A stretch of DNA of 64,000 nt from an uncultured Bacteroidota bacterium (GTDB taxonomy: Bacteria > Bacteroidota > Bacteroidia > Chitinophagales > Chitinophagaceae). The stretch is from positions 1 to 64,000 of the forward strand of contig CAIOIZ010000116.1 of the NCBI GenBank assembly GCA_903858475.1. Direction: 5' to 3'. Of the stretch, positions 41,301 through 51,504 are shown piece by piece (position 1 is the first letter of the stretch; the number at the start of each line of letters is the position of its first letter). The position numbers and the translations under genes are program-made. The notes under the pieces are model-generated. The model was not told the origin of the DNA and did no database searches. It was given only the letters and a program-made list of their open reading frames with translations.

Positions 41301-44005
41301 TGAAAAGCGGTCACACTTGCGGTTCTACTTTTTACATCGACCAACCAGGTTGGCAAAGCAGGGCTGGCAATGATGACCAATCTGCCGCTGCCATGCTCTC
41401 CTTTAAACCCAACAAAGAAAAATACAATGTGGGAGAAGAAGTGGTATTGAATATTCCCAGTAGCAAAGATGGAAGAATATTAGTGAGTCTTGAAAATGGC
41501 AGCAAGGTGATTAAAACATTCTGGCAAGAAACCAGTGCCGGACAAACCGTCATCAAATTCAAAACAGAAGCATCGATGGCACCCAATATTTATGCCACCG
41601 TAAGCCTATTACAACCGCATGCACAAACCATCAATGACCTGCCGATTAGGATGTATGGCTCAGTCCCCATTTTCGTAGAGGACAAGAATACCGTGTTGAC
41701 GCCCTTGTTGAATATGCCTGCCAGCATTCGACCCGAACAGCAGGTATCCTTTTCCGTTAGTGAACAAAATGGCAAAGAAATGACTTACTCAGTGGCCATT
41801 GTTGATGAAGGACTGCTAGACCTTACCCGCTTTAAAACCCCCAACCCACACGAGGCCTTCTATGCAAGAGAAGCCTTGGGTGTAAAAAGCTTCGACCTAT
41901 ACGATTATGTAATTGGAGCTTGGGGTGGCGACCTGGAAAGAATTCTAACAATTGGTGGTGATGCAGAACTAGGCACTGGCAAACAAAAAACAGCCAACCG
42001 ATTTAAACCAGTGGTGCAATATCTCGGCCCTTTCCACCTGGGCAAAAACCAAACACAGCAGCAAAAATTTACTTTACCAGCCTATATCGGTTCGGTAAGA
42101 GCCATGGTAGTAGCAGCACACAATGGCAGCTATGGCATGGCCGAAAAAACAATTGCTGTTAAGAAGCCCTTGATGTTACTCGCTACCATGCCTAGGGTAT
42201 TGGGACCTGGCGAAACCATCAAATTGCCAGTAACTGTTTTTGCAATGGAAAACAATATATATAACGTATCACTTTCTTTACAAGCCAATCCTTATTTAGA
42301 AGTAGTTGGCAGCAATACACAAAATATCAGCTTCTCCCAAGCAGGTGAACAAATGGCTTATTTTGATGTGAGGGTAAAACCCAATACCGGAATTGGAAAA
42401 GTAAAAATTCAGGCCACTGCAGGAGCAGAAAAAGCCAGTTATGAAGTTGAATTGGATATTAGAAATCCTAATCCACCTGTTACCAGCGTTGCTGCTATTA
42501 CACTTGCACCAGGGCAACAATGGAATACAACTGCTGTTCCCATTGGTATTGCAGCCAATTCCATTTCGAACTTGGAAATCTCCAGTGTTCCTTCTATGAA
42601 CTTACAGAAAAGGCTTTCTTACCTGATAGAATATCCGCATGGTTGCATTGAACAAACAACTTCAGCTGTATTCCCACAATTGGTATTAAATCAATTGACC
42701 GATTTAGATGATTACAAAAAAGCGCAAATAGAAAAAAACATCAAAGCGGGCATCAGTAAAATTCAAAATTTTCAAAGACCAGATGGAGGATTTAGTTATT
42801 GGCCTGGCGGAAATGAAAGTGATGATTGGGGAACCAATTATGCTGGGCATTTTTTAATAGAAGCACAAAACAATGGTTATTTTGTAAGCGATTATTTATT
42901 ACAACAATGGAGAAACTACCAAAAAGGAAAGGCCAATAGCTGGTTACCCAATGCCAGTAATTTTTATGGGGCCGACCTTTCACAAGCCTATCGATTGTAT
43001 ACATTGGCACTGGCGAAAACGCCTGAATTAGGTGCTATGAATCGATTAAAGGAATTCAAGTATTTAACGGTGGAAGCAAAATGGAGATTAGCGGCTGCCT
43101 ACCAATTAGCTGGACAGGAAAATATCGCATTGGATTTAATTAGTGGATTGCCCATTTCATTTGAACAAAGACCCAATCCTGGATTCACATTTGGCTCCGA
43201 CCTGAGAGACCAAGCCATGGTATTGGAAACACTTACGCTGTTAAAGAAAAGAACTAAGGCAGAAGAATTATTGGGAAGCATTGCAGCCAAATTATCGCAG
43301 GACAATTGGTATAGTACTCAAACCACTGCTTATAGCTTGGTGGCCATTGCAAAATTCTGTGGCAAAAATCCAAGTGGCGCTAAGATAATTGCCAGTGGTA
43401 CTGTCAATGGAAAAGCGGTGAATCTCAACGCCAATGCCTATTTGCGTCAACTACCGGTAATGTTTACCAGCAGTAATACGAATGTAGTGATCAAAAACAA
43501 TGGCAGCAATACTTTATACCTACGATTAATTACATCGGGTCAACCATTGGCGGGTGATAGCTTGAAAGTAAATAACAATCCAGCGATATTACAAATGAGC
43601 ATTAGTTATTTGTCGCAGGATGGAAAAGCCATTGATGTAAATAAACTAAGTCAGGGTACAGATTTTATTGCTAAGGTCGTCATCAAGAATCCGGGCAACC
43701 GCGGCTGGTATCAACAAATGGCATTAACACAAATATTCCCAAGTGGATGGGAAATTTTAAATGCGAGAATGATGGAGGGGGAATCTGCCTATAAATCATC
43801 GGCGGCTACCTACCAAGATATTCGAGATGACCGTATCTATACTTATTTCAACATCAATCAGGGTGAAACCCGCACCTACTTTGTGCAATTGAATGCCTCC
43901 TACCTTGGACGCTTCTTCTTGCCAGGTGTTTTCTGTGAAGCCATGTATGATAACAATATCGGTGCCGGTGTAAACGGCAAGTGGATTGAAATTATACAAC
44001 CTTAA
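38399..44005 (+). CDS. Bacterial alpha-2-macroglobulin family protein with thioester motif
   Basis: 1868 aa; GFIYGERGVWRPGDTLYLNCII (MG2-like), thioester motif YPHGCIEQTTSAVFPQL, GGFSYWPGG helical domain; next to pbpC. Confidence 0.92.
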   Translation: MDLVRVTRSKKFNATFLGIFLCLTSIVSFFASCNKSDKWIEVDPAFSQFIDAYTTGVVSKTTSIRIQLSTDASTTHAVGEAVNENLFDISPSVKGKAFWLDARTIEFKPAKWLKPNQQYNVSFKLDKVTKVPSKFAQFKFSLKTVKPSFRIADNGLRSSGNKNKMSFSGVLETADIETGTELEKLLSASQNNKALSIKWQHNDATKSHVFNIENIERGSTVSNCTISWNGSPMNMDSKGEKSIAVPAIGEFKVLEVMPINEAQQYASILFSDPIAVGQDLEGLIALSNQSDISYTINGSEVKVFGNGQLDGNYTVNINPGIKNTWGDVLDKGFTSNINFENKMPSVKIHGKGNILPNSGRLVLPFEAVNLNAVDISIIKIFENNVPQFLQENDLAGNNELRRVAKPIVQKTLRLDDDKTLDLHKKQHFSLDIDKFLKTEQGAIYRVTIGFRPQYSLYQSVDTNANSSNNEAEGYEDEGYSEGYGLNGVDDDDAFWDRYDNYYPYGYNWERRDDPMSKSYYNKDRWAIRNILASNIGLTAKRGNDNNITVAVSNILTTAPMSGVELEVLDYQQTIISKGNSGSDGFANLELKRKPYLLIAKKGNERGYLKLDDGSSLAISRFDVGGEEVKNGIKGFIYGERGVWRPGDTLYLNCIIEDKEGKLPKEHPVEFNLFTPQGQLYKRSIQSNVEDGFYLFRTNTDASAPTGNWLARIKCGGAVFEKRIKVETVMPNRLKINVDFGKDPQLGAGNTSNGSINAKWLFGAPGKNLKAKIDASLYSRKTQFPKFAGFDFDNPTSNYSTLQKTIFEGSLDESGNANLKTNFQIDEAAPGMLNANLVVKVFEPGGSFSIDNMTIPFSPYTSYAGMKLPDGEKPFDYLLAGKKHTIQIVNVDNKGNLATGNNEVEVQYYRIQWRWWWDNNGDNLSNFTQDEYNKLLKKETLTLNNGRGQWSFGTSESEWGRYLILVKDLKSGHTCGSTFYIDQPGWQSRAGNDDQSAAAMLSFKPNKEKYNVGEEVVLNIPSSKDGRILVSLENGSKVIKTFWQETSAGQTVIKFKTEASMAPNIYATVSLLQPHAQTINDLPIRMYGSVPIFVEDKNTVLTPLLNMPASIRPEQQVSFSVSEQNGKEMTYSVAIVDEGLLDLTRFKTPNPHEAFYAREALGVKSFDLYDYVIGAWGGDLERILTIGGDAELGTGKQKTANRFKPVVQYLGPFHLGKNQTQQQKFTLPAYIGSVRAMVVAAHNGSYGMAEKTIAVKKPLMLLATMPRVLGPGETIKLPVTVFAMENNIYNVSLSLQANPYLEVVGSNTQNISFSQAGEQMAYFDVRVKPNTGIGKVKIQATAGAEKASYEVELDIRNPNPPVTSVAAITLAPGQQWNTTAVPIGIAANSISNLEISSVPSMNLQKRLSYLIEYPHGCIEQTTSAVFPQLVLNQLTDLDDYKKAQIEKNIKAGISKIQNFQRPDGGFSYWPGGNESDDWGTNYAGHFLIEAQNNGYFVSDYLLQQWRNYQKGKANSWLPNASNFYGADLSQAYRLYTLALAKTPELGAMNRLKEFKYLTVEAKWRLAAAYQLAGQENIALDLISGLPISFEQRPNPGFTFGSDLRDQAMVLETLTLLKKRTKAEELLGSIAAKLSQDNWYSTQTTAYSLVAIAKFCGKNPSGAKIIASGTVNGKAVNLNANAYLRQLPVMFTSSNTNVVIKNNGSNTLYLRLITSGQPLAGDSLKVNNNPAILQMSISYLSQDGKAIDVNKLSQGTDFIAKVVIKNPGNRGWYQQMALTQIFPSGWEILNARMMEGESAYKSSAATYQDIRDDRIYTYFNINQGETRTYFVQLNASYLGRFFLPGVFCEAMYDNNIGAGVNGKWIEIIQP

Positions 44006-44011
44006 AATTAT

Positions 44012-44092
44012 AAGAACACTGATAATACCAATTGTATTGCAAGGCACATCAAAAAGGCCCATAGCAAAAAAGTAATATCAGTGTTCTTTTTT
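44012..44092 (+). terminator. Long-loop terminator-like hairpin between the A2M gene and pbpC
   Basis: AAGAACACTGATA (44012-44024) pairs perfectly with TATCAGTGTTCTT (44076-44088), 51-nt loop, followed by T-rich tract. Confidence 0.6.
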
Positions 44093-44109
44093 ATATTGTT
44101 CATTACGCA

Positions 44110-46515
44110 GTGATGCTATTACAATTGAAAGATTACATTCATCATATTAATAACAAATTAAGTATTGGCAGTAAAATAAAACTGCTGATTGCACTTGCAT
44201 TGCTTATTTGGTTTTGGGCCGCCTTGCCATCCCATCTATTCAAAACGCCTACCAGCTATGTGATAGAAGACAAAGATGGACAACTTTTAAATGCAAGTAT
44301 TGCTGCCGATGGACAATGGCGATTTCCCCTCAATAAAGAAGTGCCACAAAAATTCATTGATTGCATTTTAACCTTTGAGGATAAACGCTTTTTTAAACAT
44401 CCGGGCGTAGACCCCATTTCGTTGGGGAGGGCTGTTATCAAGAATACAAAAAACAAAAAAGTAGTGCAGGGAGGAAGTACCATTAGCATGCAATTAATGC
44501 GATTAAGTGAAAAAAATGACCATCGAAATATTTGGAATAAAATAAAAGAAAGTATTCTAGCACTTAGGTTAGAATTTTCATATTCCAAAAAAGAAATACT
44601 TGCCCTTTATGCCAGCAATGCCCCTTTTGGCAGCAATGTAGTAGGACTCGATGCCGCTTCCTGGCGATATTATGGAAGAAGTTCGGATAAACTAAGTTGG
44701 GGCGAAATGGCGGCCTTAGCAGTATTACCCAATTCACCTTCTCTGGTACATCCGGGTAAAAACAGGGATCTCTTATTAAAGAAAAGAAATACACTATTAG
44801 ATCAATTAAAAACAGCAGGCAAAATTGATCAGACTACTTGCGATTTGTCGAAATTGGAACCACTGCCCGGCAATCCGATTGCATTGCCTCAATTGGCACC
44901 GCATTTGTTGCAAAGATTTATAAAAGAGAATACTAACAATAACGCCAACACGAAAATAAAAACCACACTCGATGGCGCATTGCAAAAAAATGTGGCAACG
45001 ATTATTGAACAACACCATGCTGTACTAAAAGGCAACGGCATCAATAATGCCTGTGCATTGGTTTTAGATGTTGAAACCGGAAACAGCTTGGCCTATATTG
45101 GCAATATTACGGATCCCAGCAATAAAGAAATGGAAGCAGCTGTAGATGTAATTGCAGCAAGAAGAAGTCCTGGTAGTACACTGAAACCTATACTATATGC
45201 AGCCATGCTCAGTGATGGGCTATTATTACCCAACAGCATCATTCCGGATATCCCTACTCAAATAGGCAGTTATTCGCCACAAAATTTCGACTTAAGCTAT
45301 GATGGCGCTGTGCCAGCGAATAAAGCATTGGCAAGAAGTTTAAATGTACCAGCGGTAAAAGAATTACAATTATACAAATACCAACGCTTTTACGAAACCC
45401 TTCAACAAGTAGGCATCAGTACTTTAAACAGATCGGCTGATACCTATGGCCTGAGTTTAATTTTAGGAGGATGTGAAGTAAGCATGTGGGATTTAGCGGG
45501 CGTTTATGCGTCGATGGCCAGAGCATTGAATCACTCCACCAAAAATAGAGGAAGCATCAACCCCAATGATTTTCATGCCCCACGATACATGCTTAAAGAT
45601 GATATACCTGCTACTAAAAACAATGTTATTCCACTTGACCCTACGTCTATCTATTTTAGTTTTCAAGCCATGCAAGAAGTAATGCGACCAGGAGAAGAAG
45701 GGCTTTGGCAGCAGTTTAGTACCGCACAAAAAATTGCTTGGAAAACAGGTACCAGTTTTGGATTTCGGGATGGTTGGGCAATTGGAGTAACACCCAAAAA
45801 TGTGGTAGCCGTTTGGGTGGGCAATACCGATGGGGAGGGTCGTCCGGGATTAGTGGGTGTGCAAACTGCCGCACCTATTCTATTCGAAATATTTCGCTTA
45901 CTGCCATCGTCTACCTGGTGGGAAAAACCAAGTTATAGTTATACCTATGTTCCCGTCTGTCGTCAATCGGGATTTAGGGCTAATACCGATTGTAATGATG
46001 TAGATACTTTGTTGATGCCCCCCAATGCTTTAAAATCGCCCCTTTGCCCTTATCATAAAATCATTCACTTAGATGCCAGTGGTCAATATAGGGTAACAGA
46101 GCAATGTGCCAGTCCTTCCAATATGCAACACCTCAGCTGGTTTATTCTATCGCCAGCCATGGAATACTATTACAAACAAAAAAATGCCGACTATAAAACC
46201 CTACCCCCTTTTAAAGAAGGTTGCGCATTTGCAGAAACGGGTAAATTGATAGAACTCCTTTATCCTGCCACAGATGCCAAAATATATGTGCCACTAGAAA
46301 TCAATGGAGAAAGAGGTCGTACTGTTTTCACGGCTGCGCATAGACGAAGTAGTGCAAAAATATTCTGGAGCTTAGATGATGCTTTTCTTGGTACAACACA
46401 AAATTTTCACCAACTGGCACTGAATCCCTCCCCAGGAAAACACCTAATTACCCTAGTAGATGAGAATGGTGTAACCGTCAGCAGGGCTTTTGAAGTATTG
46501 CAAAAAGAGCAATAG
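44110..46515 (+). CDS. pbpC: Penicillin-binding protein 1C
   Basis: FEDKRFFKHPGVDPISLGRA and GGSTISMQLMRL transglycosylase motifs; RRSPGSTLKPILYAAML transpeptidase SxxK; WKTGTSFGFRDGWAIG; BiPBP C-terminal domain. Start GTG 44110 or ATG 44113. Confidence 0.93.
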   Translation: MMLLQLKDYIHHINNKLSIGSKIKLLIALALLIWFWAALPSHLFKTPTSYVIEDKDGQLLNASIAADGQWRFPLNKEVPQKFIDCILTFEDKRFFKHPGVDPISLGRAVIKNTKNKKVVQGGSTISMQLMRLSEKNDHRNIWNKIKESILALRLEFSYSKKEILALYASNAPFGSNVVGLDAASWRYYGRSSDKLSWGEMAALAVLPNSPSLVHPGKNRDLLLKKRNTLLDQLKTAGKIDQTTCDLSKLEPLPGNPIALPQLAPHLLQRFIKENTNNNANTKIKTTLDGALQKNVATIIEQHHAVLKGNGINNACALVLDVETGNSLAYIGNITDPSNKEMEAAVDVIAARRSPGSTLKPILYAAMLSDGLLLPNSIIPDIPTQIGSYSPQNFDLSYDGAVPANKALARSLNVPAVKELQLYKYQRFYETLQQVGISTLNRSADTYGLSLILGGCEVSMWDLAGVYASMARALNHSTKNRGSINPNDFHAPRYMLKDDIPATKNNVIPLDPTSIYFSFQAMQEVMRPGEEGLWQQFSTAQKIAWKTGTSFGFRDGWAIGVTPKNVVAVWVGNTDGEGRPGLVGVQTAAPILFEIFRLLPSSTWWEKPSYSYTYVPVCRQSGFRANTDCNDVDTLLMPPNALKSPLCPYHKIIHLDASGQYRVTEQCASPSNMQHLSWFILSPAMEYYYKQKNADYKTLPPFKEGCAFAETGKLIELLYPATDAKIYVPLEINGERGRTVFTAAHRRSSAKIFWSLDDAFLGTTQNFHQLALNPSPGKHLITLVDENGVTVSRAFEVLQKEQ

Positions 46516-46530
46516 CGAAGGGCAGCAAGA

Positions 46531-47454
46531 TTAGGCTGTAAAAAATGGTTGAAGGAAACTCCAATAAGACAAGCCGAAAATGATCAAATTAAATACAAGG
46601 TATTTCCAAGGCATTGTATTTAATGTAAGTATCAAATCAAAATCATCCGGCAAAAAAGAAAACCGGGTGTAAACAGTGAATAAACCCCAGTAAAATGTCA
46701 ACGTATACCAATCCTCTGCAGCATCTAATTGGTTAATAGTATGGTGTGATAGATTCAGCAATAGGGAGTAAATAATAGCAGCATGTAAAATCATTAGGCC
46801 CTTAGGCAAAAAGCGCAGCAGAGATTGCGTATTGACTTGCAACACTGTTCCTAACAATCGCAATGGATTATACTTCCAGGAAGGAAAAAACAACCCAACA
46901 TAATAGAACAAAATGTCTAGCCCAACAAGCAGATTGAATAACCACATTTTATTTCCCGTATCGCCCAGTAGGTGTAGATAATTGAAACTGCTATATAAAA
47001 TTAATGCGCGAAAAATAGGTTTGAAGATCATTAAAATTGAAAAAGGGAAGGAAACAAGCAAGGCAACTAACATGGCCACTAGCATGTCGATTCCATCCCT
47101 CCACCAAGCCTGCTGAAGAACTGGCTTAGCCGGCAATGATTTTTCGGGATGCAATGCTGCAGCATAAATATTATTTTGCCAAATTACAGGTTCAATTATA
47201 AAAGCCAATATGCCTGCCATACCCATCAACGCATCTACAGTTGTTAGGCTTGTATTTTCATATACTTGCTCAATACCTTTCCAAAAAAAAGGGGTTATCC
47301 ATTTTGAAATAATGTAAAAAATTAAACTAGCGATGAACCAAGTAATAGAAATAGGAGCATAGGACAGTTCCGCATTGTGCCTTGGCGGTAAGGAAGAAGG
47401 ATAATTTAATTTTATTTTTTCTAACCGCTGAAGTACTTTTTCTTTTGCGTTCAT
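46531..47454 (-). CDS. Polytopic membrane protein of unknown function
   Basis: 307 aa with several TM segments; no motif recognised. Confidence 0.6.
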   Translation of the reverse strand: MNAKEKVLQRLEKIKLNYPSSLPPRHNAELSYAPISITWFIASLIFYIISKWITPFFWKGIEQVYENTSLTTVDALMGMAGILAFIIEPVIWQNNIYAAALHPEKSLPAKPVLQQAWWRDGIDMLVAMLVALLVSFPFSILMIFKPIFRALILYSSFNYLHLLGDTGNKMWLFNLLVGLDILFYYVGLFFPSWKYNPLRLLGTVLQVNTQSLLRFLPKGLMILHAAIIYSLLLNLSHHTINQLDAAEDWYTLTFYWGLFTVYTRFSFLPDDFDLILTLNTMPWKYLVFNLIIFGLSYWSFLQPFFTA

Positions 47455-47555
47455 GCAGGCAATAAATTAAATAGAATGCATACAAATTAAGAAAAAAGGC
47501 TGATTGGATGCAATCAATTTATAGTAGTTGGAATGAATACCTGTTGGCCAGCGCA

Positions 47556-48074
47556 CTAAAATCGAATGGACGATAAAATTTTTCTGGAATCCTGCAGGTA
47601 AACTGTATTATTTGCTAAGGAAGTATAGGTAGCTGTAAAAAGTCGACCTTTAGAAATTCCAATCCATTGAGTTATTTTCACTTCAGCCCCATTATCCTGG
47701 GATTTGCCGGTATAAATTATTTCACCAGCATCCCCACCATTCCACTTAAAATACCGCTCGGTTATAAGTGTGAAATCATCTAATAGGCTAGTTAACTTTT
47801 CCAAAATCGCAGGCATGGTTGATTTCATTTTCATCTTACTGTTGAACGCTGCATCTTCAGTCATCCTTATATTCACATTCTCATAAAATTCATCTTCCTC
47901 ATTTTCTGCAGGAGAAGTAAAGAATACCACATTCCCCTCTTTTATTTTTTTTGTCCAATTAGCTGGATAACGGGCGGTAAATGCGATCGCATTGTTGCTA
48001 AAATTATTCCATTTTTGTGCAACACTTGTCTGAAAAAGACCAAAAGAAACAAAGAAAAGGAGCAACCATTTCAT
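47556..48074 (-). CDS. Secreted protein of unknown function (PsbP/DcrB-like fold possible)
   Basis: Signal peptide MKWLLLFFVSFGLFQTSVAQ; AFTARYPANWTKKIKEGNVVFFTSP. Confidence 0.55.
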   Translation of the reverse strand: MKWLLLFFVSFGLFQTSVAQKWNNFSNNAIAFTARYPANWTKKIKEGNVVFFTSPAENEEDEFYENVNIRMTEDAAFNSKMKMKSTMPAILEKLTSLLDDFTLITERYFKWNGGDAGEIIYTGKSQDNGAEVKITQWIGISKGRLFTATYTSLANNTVYLQDSRKILSSIRF

Positions 48075-48179
48075 AAGAAATTTTTAAGGTAAAAATTAAT
48101 ATAAGGGTAATAATACATATTAAAGATAGCTGTATATTTTAGAAAAACAGGCTCCGTAGAAATAAAGATTGATTTATAC

Positions 48180-48824
48180 CTACTGTTTTTTTACAATCAA
48201 TATAGTATGCATTTCTGCTTGCCCATTTTTTCTATTGTAGGTAATTTCCAATTCCTGACAGATTTCAAATTGCCTAATCATCAATTCCCTTTTAATTCCA
48301 TCCAATGGGTGATAATAAAAGTAAGTTCTGTCTCCACTACTTCCCGTTTGAAAATTGGAAAGCTTATAATCGCCTGCAACAAAACTCATATAAAGCAATG
48401 CTCCAGTTTGCATCAGCCGATACATTTCAGAGTATAAGATTAAACAATCCTCATTAGACAAATAAGGAATACAAAATCCGGCAACAATAGCATCATATTG
48501 ATCAGTTAATTGATGCAGTTTTCTACTATCCATTACTTGAAAAAAGGCAGCAGGGTTATTGATGCGGGCCAATTCAATCATACGTGCTGCAATATCAATG
48601 CCTAGCCATTTTGCCTCCGGTTTTTTGGATAGTAAATATTGGGTGATATTACCCGGACCACAACCTATTTCTAGAATGGAGGGTTTTTGTTGAGACAGCA
48701 TTGAACAGAATAAATCATAACTATCATTGTACAAATCAAGATGCATGAAATTTTCTTGATACAAATCAGCTACTTTATTCCAGGTTTCAAAAGTCTCTTG
48801 ATATTTTTTTTCTTTTTCGTCCAT
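48180..48824 (-). CDS. Class I SAM-dependent methyltransferase
   Basis: Start MDEKEKKYQETFETWNKVADLY preferred; PSILEIGCGPGNITQYLLSKKPEAKWLGIDIAARMIELAR. Confidence 0.82.
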   Translation of the reverse strand: MDEKEKKYQETFETWNKVADLYQENFMHLDLYNDSYDLFCSMLSQQKPSILEIGCGPGNITQYLLSKKPEAKWLGIDIAARMIELARINNPAAFFQVMDSRKLHQLTDQYDAIVAGFCIPYLSNEDCLILYSEMYRLMQTGALLYMSFVAGDYKLSNFQTGSSGDRTYFYYHPLDGIKRELMIRQFEICQELEITYNRKNGQAEMHTILIVKKQ

Positions 48825-48846
48825 ATGAAGTATACAACTGGTAAAA

Positions 48847-49371
48847 TTATAAACGCCGCCCAATTGAAAATGCCATCCCTTGATAATTTTCTTTCGTACC
48901 CCTGATACGGTTAAAAATAGTTTTTGAAGAAAACTGCAATCGCCATTTTTGCTGGTTGCTTAATAAATTAATGCCCGGTTCTATGGCACACCTTGCGATA
49001 CCATTTACAAAACCGATTCCACCAGGTACTTGTAGGTGGATGTTTTTTGAAACACGAAAAAGTGGCCCCCCTAAAAAATCAACAATAGTATTAATAGAAC
49101 TTATTTCACTGCCATCAGGGAACATGCGAAATACTTTATCACTTGCCAAGAAGAGATGAGCACTCATGACCATTACTGGTTTTACAAATGAACGGCTATT
49201 CATGGTATGATTGAATCCAATACCCATACTCCATGGGTTATTACCCCTGTTAGGATCTTTTATAGTGCCAGTACATTGCAGAAATAAATGCGTGCTTACG
49301 TGTTTTCGCCATTGCCCCTGTACTAAATACAGCTGTGTTACAAATAATATTGCAAGGAAAATATGTTTCAT
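48847..49371 (-). CDS. Hypothetical secreted protein
   Basis: Start MKHIFLAILFVTQLYLVQGQ signal peptide preferred; no recognised domain. Confidence 0.55.
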   Translation of the reverse strand: MKHIFLAILFVTQLYLVQGQWRKHVSTHLFLQCTGTIKDPNRGNNPWSMGIGFNHTMNSRSFVKPVMVMSAHLFLASDKVFRMFPDGSEISSINTIVDFLGGPLFRVSKNIHLQVPGGIGFVNGIARCAIEPGINLLSNQQKWRLQFSSKTIFNRIRGTKENYQGMAFSIGRRL

Positions 49372-49505
49372 AAATATACTGTTTTTGCAATATAAACATT
49401 TAAATATAAAGGACACCGTGATACATTAGTGATTCAATCAAATTGGCCTTTAATAGAATGCCTTTTTCTTCCCAATTCCGAAAATCGACCCAATACAATC
49501 TGCCT

Positions 49506-49513
49506 TATCTTTG
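49506..49513 (+). promoter_or_regulatory. Bacteroidota -7 box TATCTTTG at mnmA
   Basis: TAnnTTTG match 4 nt before the ATG at 49518. Confidence 0.45.
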
Positions 49514-49517
49514 CCAA

Positions 49518-50636
49518 ATGAGCAGAAAAGGAAAAGTATTGGTGGCCATGAGCGGCGGTATTGATAGTACCGTTGCAGCCCTTATGCTGCACAAGGAGGG
49601 ATATGAAGTTATAGGCATCACTATGAAAACCTGGGACTATGCAACCAGTGTAGGCACAACTGGAAAAAAAGAAACTGGTTGCTGCAATCTAGATAGTTTC
49701 AACGATGCCCGTGCGGCTGCAGTAGAACATGGTTTCCCACATTTTATCTTAGATATAAGAGAGGAATTTGGCGATTTTGTTATTGAAAATTTTGTAGAAG
49801 AATACTTAGCAGGTAGAACGCCCAACCCCTGCGTAATGTGCAATACACATATTAAATGGCGAGCACTCTTAAAAAGAGCAGATGCCATGAATTGTGAATT
49901 TATTGCTACCGGGCATTATGCACAAGTATTGCAACATAGCAATGGACGATATTTTTTACGCAAAGGGAAAGATGAAACCAAGGACCAGAGTTATGCACTC
50001 TGGGGTTTACAACAAGATTTATTAAAAAGAACTTTATTACCCTTAGGCAATTATCGCAAAACGGCCATTCGACAAATGGCACATGATTTTGGCTATCCCG
50101 AATTAGCCAAGAAAAACGAAAGCTATGAAATTTGCTTTGTGCCTGACAATGATTATCGAGGATTTTTAAAACGCAAAGTGGAAGGACTAGAAGAGAAAGT
50201 GGCAGGCGGTTCTTTTGTTGATAAAAATGGCCAATACCTAGGCAAACACAAAGGCTATCCATTTTATACAATCGGACAAAGAAAAGGATTAGACATTGCG
50301 TTGGGAAAACCAGTATTTGTAACTGCTATTGTGCCCGAAACCAATACAGTGGTGTTGGGGGAAGAAATTGACCTCAACCGACATGAAATGAATGTGGGCC
50401 AACTCAATTGGATTAAATACGAAGGACTTTCTGATGGCATGGAAGCCACTACAAAAATTCGGTATAAAGATATAGGTGCACTCAGTAGCTTGCATACATA
50501 CGAAAAAGGCCTTACAGTTCGTTTCTATGAAGATGTAAAAGGCGTGGCGCCCGGACAAAGTGCTGTTTTTTATGAAGGCGACGATGTAATTGGAGGGGGC
50601 ATTATTGAAAGAACCTCCACCTTTTCCTCCCTTTAA
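49518..50636 (+). CDS. mnmA: tRNA-specific 2-thiouridylase MnmA
   Basis: Start MSRKGKVLVAMSGGIDSTVAALML; GRTPNPCVMCNTHIKWRALL, ATGHYAQV, KDQSYALWGL, YEICFVPDNDYRGFL. Confidence 0.95.
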   Translation: MSRKGKVLVAMSGGIDSTVAALMLHKEGYEVIGITMKTWDYATSVGTTGKKETGCCNLDSFNDARAAAVEHGFPHFILDIREEFGDFVIENFVEEYLAGRTPNPCVMCNTHIKWRALLKRADAMNCEFIATGHYAQVLQHSNGRYFLRKGKDETKDQSYALWGLQQDLLKRTLLPLGNYRKTAIRQMAHDFGYPELAKKNESYEICFVPDNDYRGFLKRKVEGLEEKVAGGSFVDKNGQYLGKHKGYPFYTIGQRKGLDIALGKPVFVTAIVPETNTVVLGEEIDLNRHEMNVGQLNWIKYEGLSDGMEATTKIRYKDIGALSSLHTYEKGLTVRFYEDVKGVAPGQSAVFYEGDDVIGGGIIERTSTFSSL

Positions 50637-50729
50637 AAGCAGCCTAATCATGACCAAAGGCATCTTATTACAATAAATTATCAGCCCTTTTTTAACAGCA
50701 AAACAGGATAAATAGTAACTTACAGTATT

Positions 50730-51470
50730 ATGAAAAGGATTTTCTATTTAATGGCACTGATGGCACTGGTTTTTTTTGCAGCTTGTAAAAAATCTTCAGA
50801 CACCTTGAATCCGCCGAAGATATCAGACTATTTTCCCTTGCAAGTTGGCAAGTACATCACCTATAAATTAGATTCTGCACTATTCATCAATTTTGGCACT
50901 AAAGATACCATTGTGAGTTACGAAGTAAAGCAGGTGGTGGATGCACTGATTACTGATGGCCTTGGAAGACCTGCTTACCGCATCATTCGATACATCCGCA
51001 AGAATTCCTTACAGCCATGGGTACCCGATAATACATTCATGGCCGTTGCTACAGATAATACGCTGGAGTTTGTTGAAAACAATATGCGCTTTGTGAAATT
51101 AAAAGAAGTGATCAGAGAAGGATTCAGTTGGAAGGGCAATACTTTTATTGACACCTACTCCATCAACAGCAATGTAAAATATTTAGACGATTGGGATTAT
51201 ACCTATGATAGTTTAAATCTTCCTGCAAGATTATCTCCTACTGTAAATATCGATAGCACTATTAAAATTGGACAAAGAGATGAAACCATTGGCAATCCCA
51301 ATGATATCAATAGTTATAGCGAAAGAAATATCGGTGCTGAAAAATATGCCAAGGGCATTGGACTGATCTACCGTACTTTCTATCACCGCGAATACCAACC
51401 TCCTACTCCAGGTAGTGGTGGCTACAAACAAGGTTATGGTATTACGTTAACTATGATCGATCATAATTAA
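50730..51470 (+). CDS. Hypothetical lipoprotein
   Basis: MKRIFYLMALMALVFFAACKKSSD lipobox; no recognised domain. Confidence 0.7.
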   Translation: MKRIFYLMALMALVFFAACKKSSDTLNPPKISDYFPLQVGKYITYKLDSALFINFGTKDTIVSYEVKQVVDALITDGLGRPAYRIIRYIRKNSLQPWVPDNTFMAVATDNTLEFVENNMRFVKLKEVIREGFSWKGNTFIDTYSINSNVKYLDDWDYTYDSLNLPARLSPTVNIDSTIKIGQRDETIGNPNDINSYSERNIGAEKYAKGIGLIYRTFYHREYQPPTPGSGGYKQGYGITLTMIDHN

Positions 51471-51504
51471 TCAAGGGGGCTAATTGTTTTTGCTTACTTA
51501 GCAA

